Of a stretch of DNA of 64,000 nucleotides, positions 20,280-29,486 are shown one piece after another (positions within the stretch are counted from its first letter, which is position 1; each line of letters opens with the position of its first letter). This stretch comes from Citrifermentans bremense (GTDB lineage Bacteria; Desulfobacterota; Desulfuromonadia; Geobacterales; Geobacteraceae), in assembly GCF_014218275.1 (NCBI RefSeq), contig NZ_AP023213.1, forward strand, positions 4,212,954-4,276,953, given 5' to 3'. The notes beneath the pieces were generated by a model. The model searched no databases. It saw nothing but the letters and a program-made list of their open reading frames with translations, and was not told the origin of the DNA. Position numbers and translations under genes: made by a program.

Positions 20280-21686
20280 ATGAAACTCAATACCAAGCTG
20301 GTGATGATCATGCTCACCATGCTTATCGTGGCAACAGCGATGCTCTTCATCCTGAACCAGGTGAGCCAGAACGACCTGGTGGGGGAGATCCAGGAGAGCT
20401 CGACCGTGGTGTCGAAGGCGATCCAGCTAAGCGTGGAAGACCTGACCTCCGAGGTCGAATCATCGCGCCTGACCGAGTACCTCCAGCAGGCGAAGAGCAA
20501 AGGGGTCAACGAGATCAACATCATCAACAACGAGGGGGAGATCATCAACTCCTCGGATCCCGCCCAGGTCGGCAAGAAACGGGAAATCAAAAAGCTGGAG
20601 AAGGGGCTCAGGGCGTCGCGCCGCGGCGGCGGAGGGGGCTCGCTCAAGCCCTATGACCTGGTGGTTCCGGTCATCGTAGGGGACGAGCAACTCGGTTACG
20701 TGCAGGTGAACCTCCTTCTCGACAACATCCGCGACATCCAGCACGCCAACTTCGTCAGGCGGCTCGCCGCCACCACCATCGTGTTCATGATGGGGATGAT
20801 ACTGATCATCTACCTGGCGCGCCGCTACACACGGCCGATCCACCGGCTGGCTGCCGGGGTCAAAGACGTGTCGGGGGGGGACTTGAGCGTCACCTTCCAG
20901 GTGGGAAGCGGCGACGAGATCGGGGAGCTGGCCGAGAACCTGAACGAGATGGTGGAGAAGCTGAGGGAAAAGGAGCAGCTTGAAAAGCGCCTCTACGAGG
21001 CGGAGCACCTCTCCAAGGTGGGGCAGCTGGCAGCGGGTATCGCCCACGAGATCAGGAACCCGCTCAATTACATCAGCCTCGCCATCGACCACCTGAAGAG
21101 CGAATTCCTCCCATCCTGCCCCGAAAAGGCGCAGGAGCTGGATTCGATCGCCAACAACATCAAGGAAGAGGTGCGCAAGGCCAACTACATGGTGCTCAAC
21201 TTCATGAATTACGGCCGCCCCTTGAAGCTGCGGCTGCAGCGGGTATGCTACCCTGAGCTCGTGGACAAGGCGATGCAGATCATGCAGGACCGGCTCGACG
21301 AGAGGGGGATCCAGGTGGTTCGGGAGATCCCCCAGGACCTGCCGCCGATGCTGGCGGACCCGGAGCTCATGCGCAACTGCCTCTGCAACTTCATCAGCAA
21401 CAGCACCCAGGCGATGCCGGAGGGGGGGAAGCTGACCATCGGCGCCAGCATGGACCCGGATTCCGGCCTCTTCCGCCTCACCTTCAGCGACGAGGGAACG
21501 GGCATCGAGCCCCAGGACCTGGAGAAGGTCTTCCAGCCCTACTTCACCACCAAAGAGGCGGGGATCGGCCTGGGCCTCGCCATCACCGAGCGCATAGTGA
21601 GGGAGCACGGCGGCAGCATCACGGTTCAGAGCACCAAAGGGGAAGGGACCACCTTCTCGGTCACCCTCCCGGCAGCAGCGGCGTAA
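20280..21686 (+). CDS. Membrane-bound sensor histidine kinase
   Basis: 468 residues. One membrane helix at the N-terminus (about 7-25), a periplasmic sensor region of about 130 residues with a KKLEKGLRASRRGGGGG basic and Gly-rich stretch, a second helix near 160-180, a HAMP domain, a HisKA dimerisation domain with the phospho-acceptor His in GIAHEIRNPLNY, and an ATPase domain with N, G1 (DEGTGIEP) and G2 (GIGLGLAI) boxes. It is the partner of the NtrC-type regulator 55 bases downstream. ATG preceded by GGGAAGGA. The signal is unknown. Confidence 0.93.
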   Translation: MKLNTKLVMIMLTMLIVATAMLFILNQVSQNDLVGEIQESSTVVSKAIQLSVEDLTSEVESSRLTEYLQQAKSKGVNEINIINNEGEIINSSDPAQVGKKREIKKLEKGLRASRRGGGGGSLKPYDLVVPVIVGDEQLGYVQVNLLLDNIRDIQHANFVRRLAATTIVFMMGMILIIYLARRYTRPIHRLAAGVKDVSGGDLSVTFQVGSGDEIGELAENLNEMVEKLREKEQLEKRLYEAEHLSKVGQLAAGIAHEIRNPLNYISLAIDHLKSEFLPSCPEKAQELDSIANNIKEEVRKANYMVLNFMNYGRPLKLRLQRVCYPELVDKAMQIMQDRLDERGIQVVREIPQDLPPMLADPELMRNCLCNFISNSTQAMPEGGKLTIGASMDPDSGLFRLTFSDEGTGIEPQDLEKVFQPYFTTKEAGIGLGLAITERIVREHGGSITVQSTKGEGTTFSVTLPAAAA

Positions 21687-21740
21687 AGGCCGCCCCGCCC
21701 CCCTGTCCAGACGGGGGCAAGAAAAGAGCAAGGAGTCGCA

Positions 21741-23108
21741 ATGAGTGGCAGCATCCTGATAATCGACGACGAGAAGGGGCAGAGGGACATCCTCAGCGCC
21801 ATACTCACCAAGATGGGGTACAAGATCGACACCGCCTCGGGGGGGGAAGAGGCGCTGCAGCAACTGCAGCACCGAGAGTTCGACCTCCTCCTCACCGACC
21901 TCAAGATGCAGGGGATTTCGGGGATGGAGCTCCTGGAGCGGGTCCTGACTGAAAACCCGTCCCAGTGCGTGGTGATGATGACAGCCCACGGCACCATCGA
22001 CTCCGCCGTGGAAGCGATGAAGAAGGGGGCCTTCGACTACCTGGAAAAGCCGCTGGAGCGCGAGGACCTGATCCTCACCGTTCAGCGGGCGTTTGAGCGC
22101 ATCGGGCTTTTGAAGGAAAACAAGGCGCTGCACAAGAAGCTCGCGGAGACCAAAAGGCTTCCCAACATGATCGGGGAGCACCCGAAGATGCACGAGGTGG
22201 TCCGGGTCATCAACAAGATAGCGCCCACCTCCACCACGGTCCTCATCTACGGCGAGTCGGGGACCGGCAAGGAACTGGTGGCGCGCGCCATCCACGACGG
22301 GAGCCCGCGCCGGGACAAGGCTTTCTTCGCCATCAACTGCGCCGCGATTCCCGATTCGCTGATGGAAAGCGAGCTCTTCGGTCACGAGAAGGGGGCGTTC
22401 ACCGGCGCGGGCACGAGGGAAATAGGGATTTTCGAGGCCGCCGAGGGGGGGACCGTCTTCCTCGACGAGATCGGCGAGATGAACATCGCCATGCAGGCGA
22501 AGCTTCTGCGCGCGATCCAGGAGAAGGAGATCCGCAGGGTCGGGGGGAAGGTGAACATCCCCGTCGACGTCAGGATCATCTCCGCGACTAACAAGGACCT
22601 GGAGCATGAGACCCGGCGCGGCAACTTCCGCGAGGACCTCTTCTACCGGCTCAACGTCATCAGGATCACCCTCCCTCCCCTCAGGGAGCGCGGCAACGAC
22701 ATCGTGACGCTGGCCGATTTCTTTCTGAAGAAGTACAGCGCCTCCTGCGGCATCCCCTTGAAGGGGATCGCCAAGCCGGCGCTGAAGATCCTGCTCGACT
22801 ACAGCTGGCCCGGCAACGTGCGGCAACTGGAATCGGTCATAGAGCGCGGCGTGCTCATGGCCGAGAGCGAGTACATCCAGCCCGAGGACCTGCCGGCCGA
22901 GGTGCACCACGAGGCCTCCCCCGCCGGGAGCCTCCCCTTTGACTTCCCGGCCGAGGGGATATCCATCGACAACCTGGAACGGGACCTGATCATGAAGGCG
23001 ATGCAAAGGGCGGATTGGGTCATCGCCAAAGCGGCACCACTACTCGGTATGAGCTACAAGACGCTGCAATACCGGTTGGAAAAGTTCGGCATCGGCAGAC
23101 CGGAGTAG
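21741..23108 (+). CDS. NtrC-family sigma-54 response regulator
   Basis: 455 residues. Receiver domain with acidic pair in IIDDEKG and phospho-acceptor Asp in LLTDLKMQG, AAA+ domain with Walker A YGESGTGKE, the loop GAFTGA and Walker B FLDEIGE, and a C-terminal Fis-type helix-turn-helix (AKAAPLLGMSYKTLQYRLE). Phosphorylated by the upstream kinase, it should activate sigma-54 promoters. None is evident between this gene and glgP, so its targets probably lie elsewhere. Confidence 0.94.
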   Translation: MSGSILIIDDEKGQRDILSAILTKMGYKIDTASGGEEALQQLQHREFDLLLTDLKMQGISGMELLERVLTENPSQCVVMMTAHGTIDSAVEAMKKGAFDYLEKPLEREDLILTVQRAFERIGLLKENKALHKKLAETKRLPNMIGEHPKMHEVVRVINKIAPTSTTVLIYGESGTGKELVARAIHDGSPRRDKAFFAINCAAIPDSLMESELFGHEKGAFTGAGTREIGIFEAAEGGTVFLDEIGEMNIAMQAKLLRAIQEKEIRRVGGKVNIPVDVRIISATNKDLEHETRRGNFREDLFYRLNVIRITLPPLRERGNDIVTLADFFLKKYSASCGIPLKGIAKPALKILLDYSWPGNVRQLESVIERGVLMAESEYIQPEDLPAEVHHEASPAGSLPFDFPAEGISIDNLERDLIMKAMQRADWVIAKAAPLLGMSYKTLQYRLEKFGIGRPE

Positions 23109-23131
23109 CCTCAAGTAGCCAGGAGCGCGGT

Positions 23132-25684
23132 ATGAACCTGAGCTCGACGCTGCACAGATTTACCGTCGTCCCCTCTCTTCCCAAGGAGCTTGCTGGGCTG
23201 CAGCGCATCGCCTGCAACCTCTGGTGGAGCTGGGAACCTGAAGCCATCGGCCTTTTCAAACGGCTGGACCCCGAACTCTGGCGCCAGACGCGCCACAACC
23301 CCCTCGAAGTGCTGGGAAGCCTGCAGCAGGCGACCTACGAGAGCCTAATGGCGGACGAAGGGTTCATGTCCCACCTCTCACAGGTCGAGGAGCGGCTTAG
23401 CGAATACCTCTCCTCCCGCACCTGGTACGAGCGGCACGGCAACGCCGGCGCCCGCATTGCCTACTTCTCCATGGAATTCGGCCTGCACGAGTCGCTCCCC
23501 ATCTACTCCGGGGGGCTCGGCATCCTGGCGGGCGACCACCTAAAGTCCGCCAGCGACCTGGGCCTCCCCCTGGTCGGCGTCGGTCTCCTGTACCGGCAGG
23601 GTTACTTCCGCCAGTACCTGAACCTGGAGGGGTGGCAGCAGGAAATCTACCCCGAAAACGACTTCTACAACCTGCCGCTGCACCAGGAGAAGGACAGGGA
23701 AGGAAAGCCCCTGGTCTTCTACCTTGAGTACCCGGGGAGAAACGTGCTGGTCCAGGTCTGGCGGGTGCAGGTCGGGCGGGTGGCCCTTTACCTGCTGGAC
23801 ACGAACCTCGAGGCGAATTCCCCCGCCGACCGGGAGATCACGACCAGGCTCTACGGCGGCGACCAGGAGATGCGGATCAGACAGGAGATCCTGCTCGGCA
23901 TCGGCGGCATCCGCGCGCTCAGGCTTATGGGGATCGAGCCCAACGTCTGCCACATGAACGAGGGGCACGCAGCCTTCCTGGCACTGGAGCGGATCCGCAC
24001 CCTGATGGAAGAGCGGCAGCTCACCTTCCGCGAGGCGATGGAGGCGGTGAGAGGGGGCAACGTCTTCACCACCCACACCCCGGTCGAAGCAGGGATCGAC
24101 CATTTCCCCCCTGATCTCCTCGACCACTACATGGGGCATTACTACCGCGGCCTCGGGCTCTCCCGGGAGCAGTTCATGGCGCTTGGGATGCAGAACCACG
24201 GCAGGAGCAACGAGAGCTTCTGCATGGCGGTTCTGGCCATGAAGCTCTCGCTGCACTCAAACGGCGTGAGCGAGCTGCACGGGGCGGTGTCGCGCAGGAT
24301 GTGGGCGGACGTCTGGCCGGACCTCCCCGAGGAGCAGCTGCCGCTTACCTACGTCACCAACGGGGTGCACCAGAAGAGCTGGCTCTCAGAGGAGATGACC
24401 GGTCTTTTGATCCGGTTCCTCGGCACCAGGTGGCTCGAGCAAAGCGCCGACCAGCTCTGGCGCAAGGTGTCGCGCATCCCGGACGCGGAGCTCTGGCGCA
24501 CGCACCGTCGCGGCACGGAGCAGCTGGTCGACTACGCGCGCCGCAGCTTAAGGGCGCAGCTGGAGAAGCTGGACGCAAGCCCCAAGGAGATCGATGAGGC
24601 GGGGGACGTCCTCGACCCGGAGATACTCACCATCGGGTTCGCGCGTCGTTTCGCCACCTACAAGCGGGGGACCCTCCTATTGCACGACAAGGAGCGGCTT
24701 TCCAAGATACTGAACCATCCCGAGCGGCCGGTGCAGATCGTCTTCGCCGGCAAGGCGCACCCGGCAGACCACCAGGGGAAGGAGCTGATCCGCCAGATCG
24801 TGCAGCTGTCGCAGCAGCCCGAGTTCCGGCGCCGCATCATCTTCCTGGAGGATTACGACATCTCGGTGGCCCGGCGCCTGGTACAGGGGGTGGACATCTG
24901 GCTCAACACGCCGCTCAGGCCGCTTGAGGCCAGCGGCACCAGCGGCATGAAGGTCGCTTTCAACGGCGGCCTCAACCTGAGCATCCTGGACGGGTGGTGG
25001 TGCGAGGGGTACCGCGGCAACAACGGCTGGGCCATCGGGCGCGGCGAGGTGTACGACGACCTCTCCTACCAGAACCAGGTGGAGAGCCGCGCCATCTACG
25101 ACCTCCTGGAGAAGGAGATCGTGCCGCTTTTCTACAACCGGGGGAGCGACGGCATCCCGCGCGGCTGGACTACCTTCATGAAGAGCTCGATGCAGACGCT
25201 CTGCCCGGTGTTCAGCACGGACCGGATGGTGCAGGAGTACGCCCGGCGCTGCTACCTCCCCGCCTTCGAGCACTGGGAGCGGCTGAACCGGGACGACCTG
25301 AGGCTCGCGGTGGAGCTGGCACGCTGGAAGGAGCGGCTGCACGGCATGTGGGGGGAGCTGGCCATCGTGGCGGTAAACGCCGAGATCCAGAAGGAGGTGA
25401 CGGTAGGGGAGATGCTCCCCATCTCGGTGCAGATCACGCCGGGGCGGATCCCGCTTTCCGAGATCGCGGTGGAGGTCTACTTCGGGGTGCTGGACTCGCG
25501 CGGCGCCATCATGGGAGGGGAGATCGTGCCGCTCAAGCCTGCGGCCGACCCGGAAAAGGCCGGGCACTTCAAGGGGGAGCTGGAGTGCCGCTTCTGCGGC
25601 AGGCACGGCTTCATGCTGCGGGTGATGCCCAGGCACCCGGAGCTTGGGACCGTGTACGATCCGGGGCTGATACTTTGGGGGTAG
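23132..25684 (+). CDS. glgP: Alpha-glucan (glycogen/maltodextrin) phosphorylase
   Basis: 850 residues. GT35-type phosphorylase releasing glucose 1-phosphate from alpha-1,4-glucan, of the bacterial/archaeal form that begins near LPKELAGLQRIACNLWWSW. Visible are FSMEFGLHESLPIYSGGLGILAG, CHMNEGHAAF, TTHTPVEAG, FARRFATYKRG and the pyridoxal-phosphate region ASGTSGMKVAFNG. The ATG at 23132 is preferred over an upstream ATG at 23015 inside the regulator gene, because AGGAG lies seven bases before it and the domain starts there. It follows the two-component genes by 23 bases, suggesting co-transcription. Confidence 0.92.
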   Translation: MNLSSTLHRFTVVPSLPKELAGLQRIACNLWWSWEPEAIGLFKRLDPELWRQTRHNPLEVLGSLQQATYESLMADEGFMSHLSQVEERLSEYLSSRTWYERHGNAGARIAYFSMEFGLHESLPIYSGGLGILAGDHLKSASDLGLPLVGVGLLYRQGYFRQYLNLEGWQQEIYPENDFYNLPLHQEKDREGKPLVFYLEYPGRNVLVQVWRVQVGRVALYLLDTNLEANSPADREITTRLYGGDQEMRIRQEILLGIGGIRALRLMGIEPNVCHMNEGHAAFLALERIRTLMEERQLTFREAMEAVRGGNVFTTHTPVEAGIDHFPPDLLDHYMGHYYRGLGLSREQFMALGMQNHGRSNESFCMAVLAMKLSLHSNGVSELHGAVSRRMWADVWPDLPEEQLPLTYVTNGVHQKSWLSEEMTGLLIRFLGTRWLEQSADQLWRKVSRIPDAELWRTHRRGTEQLVDYARRSLRAQLEKLDASPKEIDEAGDVLDPEILTIGFARRFATYKRGTLLLHDKERLSKILNHPERPVQIVFAGKAHPADHQGKELIRQIVQLSQQPEFRRRIIFLEDYDISVARRLVQGVDIWLNTPLRPLEASGTSGMKVAFNGGLNLSILDGWWCEGYRGNNGWAIGRGEVYDDLSYQNQVESRAIYDLLEKEIVPLFYNRGSDGIPRGWTTFMKSSMQTLCPVFSTDRMVQEYARRCYLPAFEHWERLNRDDLRLAVELARWKERLHGMWGELAIVAVNAEIQKEVTVGEMLPISVQITPGRIPLSEIAVEVYFGVLDSRGAIMGGEIVPLKPAADPEKAGHFKGELECRFCGRHGFMLRVMPRHPELGTVYDPGLILWG

Positions 25685-25697
25685 GTTGACTTTCGTG

Positions 25698-25719
25698 GCG
25701 CCTCCTGCGGGGGAGGCGC
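25698..25719. terminator. Hairpin between the convergent glgP and flhB ends
   Basis: GCGCCTCC (25698-25705) pairs with GGAGGCGC (25712-25719); the right arm reaches the flhB stop codon. There is no T-run, so it may only separate or protect the two converging transcripts. Confidence 0.4.
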
Positions 25720-26777
25720 TACCGCATCCTCAGGCTGTACACGTAGGCCAGGATCTCGGCTACCGCGGCGAAGAGCGCTTCGGGAATCATATCCCCCTCC
25801 TCCACCTGGCTGTAGAGCTCGCGGGCCAGGAACCTGTTCTCCACCAGCACCACGTTGTTCTCCTTGGCCATGATCCTCATCTGCAGCGCCATCTGGTCCA
25901 CCCCCTTGAAAAGCACCACTGGGGCCGCCATCTTCAAGCGGTCGTACTTGAGCGCAACCGCGTAGTGGGTGGGGTTTGTGACCACCACGTCGGCGGTGGG
26001 TATGATCTGCCTCATGCGGCGGCGCGCCATCTGGAACTGCTTCTGCTTTATCTTCGCCTTGATCCCCTGGTCCCCCTCGGCGTTCTTGTGCTCGTCCTTT
26101 ACCTCCTGCTTGGTCATCTTCAGGTTGTCCAGGAAGCGCCAGTTCACGAAGACGATGTCGAGCACCGCGAGGACGATGAGCACCCCGCAGGTATGCAGCA
26201 CTATCTTGAAGGCCAGGTGCCCCAGGAAATTGACGATCCCCGCCACATCGCTGTCCACGAGGTAGATGATATTTTCCATCTCCTCGGTCATGACCTTGTA
26301 CCCCATGTAGCCGACGATCCCAAGTTTCAAAAACGACTTGGTCACCTCGAAGATGGAGTCCTTGTTGAAGAGCCTTTTCGCCCCCTGCAGCGGGTTCAGC
26401 TTCCCCAGGTCGAACTTGAACTTCTCGGAGGTGAGCTGCACCCCCCCCTGGCCTACCTCCACCGCCACGGTCACGGCGAGGAGCAGCAACAGGAACGGCC
26501 CCAGCATCGTTGCCATGTACCCCAGCTGCTTGATCATCAGGCCGTGCACGGACGCCTGGGTCAGGGGTTTCGCGGAAAGGCCGCCGAAGGTCTCCTGCAT
26601 GATCCGCTTCATGGTGGAGAGCATGGTGCCGGAGCTGACGTAGAGAACTATCATGGCGCTGAGAAGGGTGACCGCCGAGGTGATCTCCCGGCTGCGCGGG
26701 ACCTGCCCCTTCTTTTTGGCGTCGGAGATCTTCTTCTGTGTCGGTTGTTCTGTTTTGGAATGTTTGTCTTCCGACAT
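25719..26777 (-). CDS. flhB: Flagellar export apparatus switch protein
   Basis: 352 residues. Type III export gate component that switches substrate class from hook to filament. Four membrane helices in the first 210 residues and the autocleavage motif NPTH in VVTNPTHYAVALKY in the cytoplasmic part. The start has the usual hydrophilic export-protein beginning (KTEQPTQKKISDAKKKGQVPRS). Last gene of the fliL-flhB unit; flhA, flhF and fliA are not in the window. Confidence 0.95.
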   Translation of the reverse strand: MSEDKHSKTEQPTQKKISDAKKKGQVPRSREITSAVTLLSAMIVLYVSSGTMLSTMKRIMQETFGGLSAKPLTQASVHGLMIKQLGYMATMLGPFLLLLLAVTVAVEVGQGGVQLTSEKFKFDLGKLNPLQGAKRLFNKDSIFEVTKSFLKLGIVGYMGYKVMTEEMENIIYLVDSDVAGIVNFLGHLAFKIVLHTCGVLIVLAVLDIVFVNWRFLDNLKMTKQEVKDEHKNAEGDQGIKAKIKQKQFQMARRRMRQIIPTADVVVTNPTHYAVALKYDRLKMAAPVVLFKGVDQMALQMRIMAKENNVVLVENRFLARELYSQVEEGDMIPEALFAAVAEILAYVYSLRMR

Positions 26778-26784
26778 GGCCTAC

Positions 26785-27570
26785 CTACCTGAGCAGCTCG
26801 AACAGGGTCCGCATCTGCCCGGTTAGGGTGCCGAACGAACCGCTGAGGACCCGCACGAATACCGGCAGCGAGATCCCGAGCACCAGGAACCCGATGCCGA
26901 TGTTGAGGGGCATGCTGACGATGAAGACGTTCATGGAGGGGAAGCTGCGGGCGGCGATGCCGAGCGCCACCCCTGTGGCCAGCAGCGCCACGGCAACGGG
27001 CGCCGCGAGCTTCAGGGCCACCACGAACATCCCCGAGCTGGCGCTGACAAGAAAGCTGAGAAGCCCGTTACTGGCGTGCCACGCCCCGACGGGGACGATG
27101 CGGTAGCTCTCCGCCATCGCCGAAAGGAAGAAGTGGTGCACGTCCAGGGAGAGGAACACGAGCGTCGCCAGCGCTCCCTGGAACATCCCCATGGTGGGGA
27201 CGCTGGCCTGGGTGGCGGGATCGAACATGGTCCCCATGGAAAGCCCCATCTGCATCCCGACCTGGAAGCCGCAGAACTCGACTGCGGCGAAGATTAGCTG
27301 GGAGAGGATACCGAGGGTGAGGCCGATCAGCACCTCTTTGATCACGACAAGCATCAGCGAGATCGAATCGTTGGCCGCGACGGCCGCTTCCGGGCGGATG
27401 ATGGGGAAGAGAAGGAGCGCCAGGGCGAAGATAAGCGGCGTCTTCACCCGAGCCGGCACCACGCGGCTGCCGAAAATGGGGATGGCCGAAAAAAGACCTG
27501 CGACGCGCGCCAGAACCAGGGCAAAGGGGATCAGGTCGTCCAGTGCGTTGATCGGCAGACCGGGGAACAA
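26785..27570 (-). CDS. fliR: Flagellar biosynthetic protein FliR
   Basis: 261 residues with about six membrane helices; part of the FliPQR export channel. Contains the family segments PIFGSRVVPARVKTPL and MQMGLSMGTMFDP. The start at 27570 is TTG, with a GAGG site eight bases upstream inside the end of fliQ. No in-frame ATG lies early enough. Confidence 0.93.
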   Translation of the reverse strand: MFPGLPINALDDLIPFALVLARVAGLFSAIPIFGSRVVPARVKTPLIFALALLLFPIIRPEAAVAANDSISLMLVVIKEVLIGLTLGILSQLIFAAVEFCGFQVGMQMGLSMGTMFDPATQASVPTMGMFQGALATLVFLSLDVHHFFLSAMAESYRIVPVGAWHASNGLLSFLVSASSGMFVVALKLAAPVAVALLATGVALGIAARSFPSMNVFIVSMPLNIGIGFLVLGISLPVFVRVLSGSFGTLTGQMRTLFELLR

Positions 27571-27571
27571 G

Positions 27572-27841
27572 CTAATGCCTCATGTTGGCGATCATGCCGT
27601 AGATCTCGTGGGTGAAGTCGCTCATGTAGGTCATCATCCAGGGGAAGAAGACCACCATGGCGACCATCACCGCGACGATTTTCGGCGCGAAGGCAAGGGT
27701 CGCCTCGTTTATCGAGGTAACCGCCTGGAAGATGCTGACCAAAAGCCCCACGACGAGGGCGCAGATGAGAAGCGGCCCGGCCAAAAGCAGCACGGCCTCG
27801 AAGCTCCTTCTCCCGAGTTGCACGACCAGTTCAGGTGTCAT
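27572..27841 (-). CDS. fliQ: Flagellar biosynthetic protein FliQ
   Basis: 89 residues, two membrane helices, the small component of the export channel. ALVVGLLVSIFQAVTSINE is the family core. The ATG lies 111 bases after the fliP stop, the largest gap in this unit. Confidence 0.93.
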   Translation of the reverse strand: MTPELVVQLGRRSFEAVLLLAGPLLICALVVGLLVSIFQAVTSINEATLAFAPKIVAVMVAMVVFFPWMMTYMSDFTHEIYGMIANMRH

Positions 27842-27853
27842 TGGAAAACTCCG

Positions 27854-27920
27854 TTAACCAAGCGATGGTTAAGATCAAGGGATTGTTGCGGCGCCCCCGT
27901 TCCCTTTGGCGGGGACGGGG
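27854..27920. other. Two hairpins in the fliP-fliQ gap
   Basis: TTAACC (27854-27859) faces GGTTAA (27867-27872), and CCCCGTTCCC-type arms (27895-27904) pair with GGGGACGGGG (27911-27920). They sit just upstream of fliQ in the flagellar transcript and could affect RNA stability or attenuate it. No T-tract on the minus strand. Confidence 0.3.
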
Positions 27921-27952
27921 TGCAAAAGGGGCCATGAGGTTTCGCGCGAGGG

Positions 27953-28711
27953 TTACCCGAAGCTTTTGACCAGCGACCCGATGACGAGCCCCCAGCCGTC
28001 CACCAGCACGAAGAGCAGTATCTTGAACGGCAGCGATATCATGACCGGCGGCAGCATCATCATACCCATGGACATGAGGACCGAGGCGACCACCATGTCC
28101 AGCACCAGGAAGGGGATGAAGATCAGGAAGCCGATCTGGAACGCGGTCTTCAGCTCGCTCACCATGTAGGCGGGGATCAGCGTCAGGGTCGGGATCTCGT
28201 CGGCGCTCCGGGGCCTGGGGAGCTTGGAGAGGTTTATGAAGAGCGCCAGGTCCTTTTCGCGCACCTGGGAGAGCATGAACTTCCGCACCGGCGCGATACC
28301 GCGCTTGAGCGCCTCCTCCTGCGTTATCTGCTGGGCCCGGTACGGTTGCAGGGCCTGGCTGTTCACCTGCTCCCAGACCGGCGCCATGATGAAGAAGGTG
28401 AGGAACAGGGAGAGCCCTATCACGATCTGGTTCGAAGGGGCCTGCTGGGTCCCGAGCGCGGAGCGGAGGAAGGAGAGCACCACCACGATGCGCGTGAAGG
28501 AGGTGGTCATCATCAGGAGGCTGGGAGCCAGCGAGATGACGGTCATCAGGAAGAAGATCTGCAGCACTACTGAAACGTCGGCCGGCTTGCTCACCTTCCC
28601 CATCCCGACGCTTACCGTGGGGAGCGCCAGCGGTTCAGCCAGCGCGGTTCCCGCCAGGAGCAGGATTGCGACTACCAGGAGCAGCGCTCCCGCCATGCTT
28701 TTCTTTCTCAC
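27953..28711 (-). CDS. fliP: Flagellar biosynthetic protein FliP
   Basis: 252 residues. Main subunit of the export channel, with a cleavable signal peptide ([17 protein letters not shown]) and four further helices. Family motifs are [29 protein letters not shown] and the C-terminal [20 protein letters not shown] start at 28711 overlaps the fliO stop (GTGA). Confidence 0.95.
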   Translation of the reverse strand: MRKKSMAGALLLVVAILLLAGTALAEPLALPTVSVGMGKVSKPADVSVVLQIFFLMTVISLAPSLLMMTTSFTRIVVVLSFLRSALGTQQAPSNQIVIGLSLFLTFFIMAPVWEQVNSQALQPYRAQQITQEEALKRGIAPVRKFMLSQVREKDLALFINLSKLPRPRSADEIPTLTLIPAYMVSELKTAFQIGFLIFIPFLVLDMVVASVLMSMGMMMLPPVMISLPFKILLFVLVDGWGLVIGSLVKSFG

Positions 28712-29184
28712 GCAAAGTCACCATTTTTCTTGAACTGCCCGAGAGGGATCCCCCCGGGGGAGCTCCCGCGGAGGAGCGTCTTGACCCTCTCTTTCAACTG
28801 GACCGGGATCAGCGTCTCGTAACCCCGCTCGGGGACCACCTCGATTTCCTCGAGCATCTCCACCTGCTTGATGAACTGCATCCCTTCACCGCTGTTGCTC
28901 AAGAGCAGGTACTCCCCGCCGACCTCGACCAGCACCAGGGATTTCTTGGGGCCGAAGTGCCTCGTCTCCACCACGCGGATGTAGCCCGCGCCCCCGCCCT
29001 GCGGCACCTTCAGGAACCGCCCCGCCAGGTAATAGAGGAGCAGTATGATGCCGATGACGAGTATCAGGGAACCCGCCGTCTGCGCCAGGCTCCCCAAAAG
29101 ATCAGGGCTCGACCCTTCCTGCCCGGCCCATGCCTGCACCGGGAGGAGGAGCGTTGCGCCTATCAGCAGCGCGGCGTTTCTCAT
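28708..29184 (-). CDS. fliO: Flagellar biosynthetic protein FliO
   Basis: 158 residues. Export-apparatus assembly factor; signal-like N-terminus, a membrane helix near residues 35-53, then a small cytoplasmic domain with [20 protein letters not shown], typical of FliO. Overlaps fliN upstream and fliP downstream by four bases each. Confidence 0.88.
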   Translation of the reverse strand: MRNAALLIGATLLLPVQAWAGQEGSSPDLLGSLAQTAGSLILVIGIILLLYYLAGRFLKVPQGGGAGYIRVVETRHFGPKKSLVLVEVGGEYLLLSNSGEGMQFIKQVEMLEEIEVVPERGYETLIPVQLKERVKTLLRGSSPGGIPLGQFKKNGDFA

Positions 29185-29486
29185 ATGACCTTGTCCACCC
29201 TCTCGTTGGGGCTCACGATGTCCAGGAGCCTGATGCCGAACTTGTCGTTCACCACGACCGCCTCGCCCCGGGCCACCAGCTTCGAGTTCACGAACACGTC
29301 CAGCGGCTCGCCCGCCAGCTTCGTCAACTCCACGACCGATCCCTGGTTCAGCTGCAGCACATCCTTCACCAGCAGCTTGGTCCTACCCAGTTCCACCGTC
29401 AGTTGCAGAGCTATATCCAGTATGAATTCCAGATTCTTCATCTGGGGGCTTTCCTGGTGCTCCTCAAGTGTCAGCTTTTCCGTCAA
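29181..29486 (-). CDS. fliN: Flagellar motor switch protein FliN
   Basis: 101 residues if started at the TTG at 29486, which overlaps the fliM stop (TTGA) and has AGGGGGTG upstream. Longer readings run back into fliM and look artificial. The C-terminal SpoA domain is clear: LTVELGRTKLLVKDVLQL, GSVVELTKLAGEPLDVFVN, LVARGEAVVVNDKFGIRL. It forms the C-ring with FliM and FliG. Confidence 0.92.
   Translation of the reverse strand: MTEKLTLEEHQESPQMKNLEFILDIALQLTVELGRTKLLVKDVLQLNQGSVVELTKLAGEPLDVFVNSKLVARGEAVVVNDKFGIRLLDIVSPNERVDKVI

Noticed and set aside
20460-23006. Open frame of about 848 codons opposite the kinase/regulator pair
   Set aside because: Antisense shadow of two genes with clear domains.
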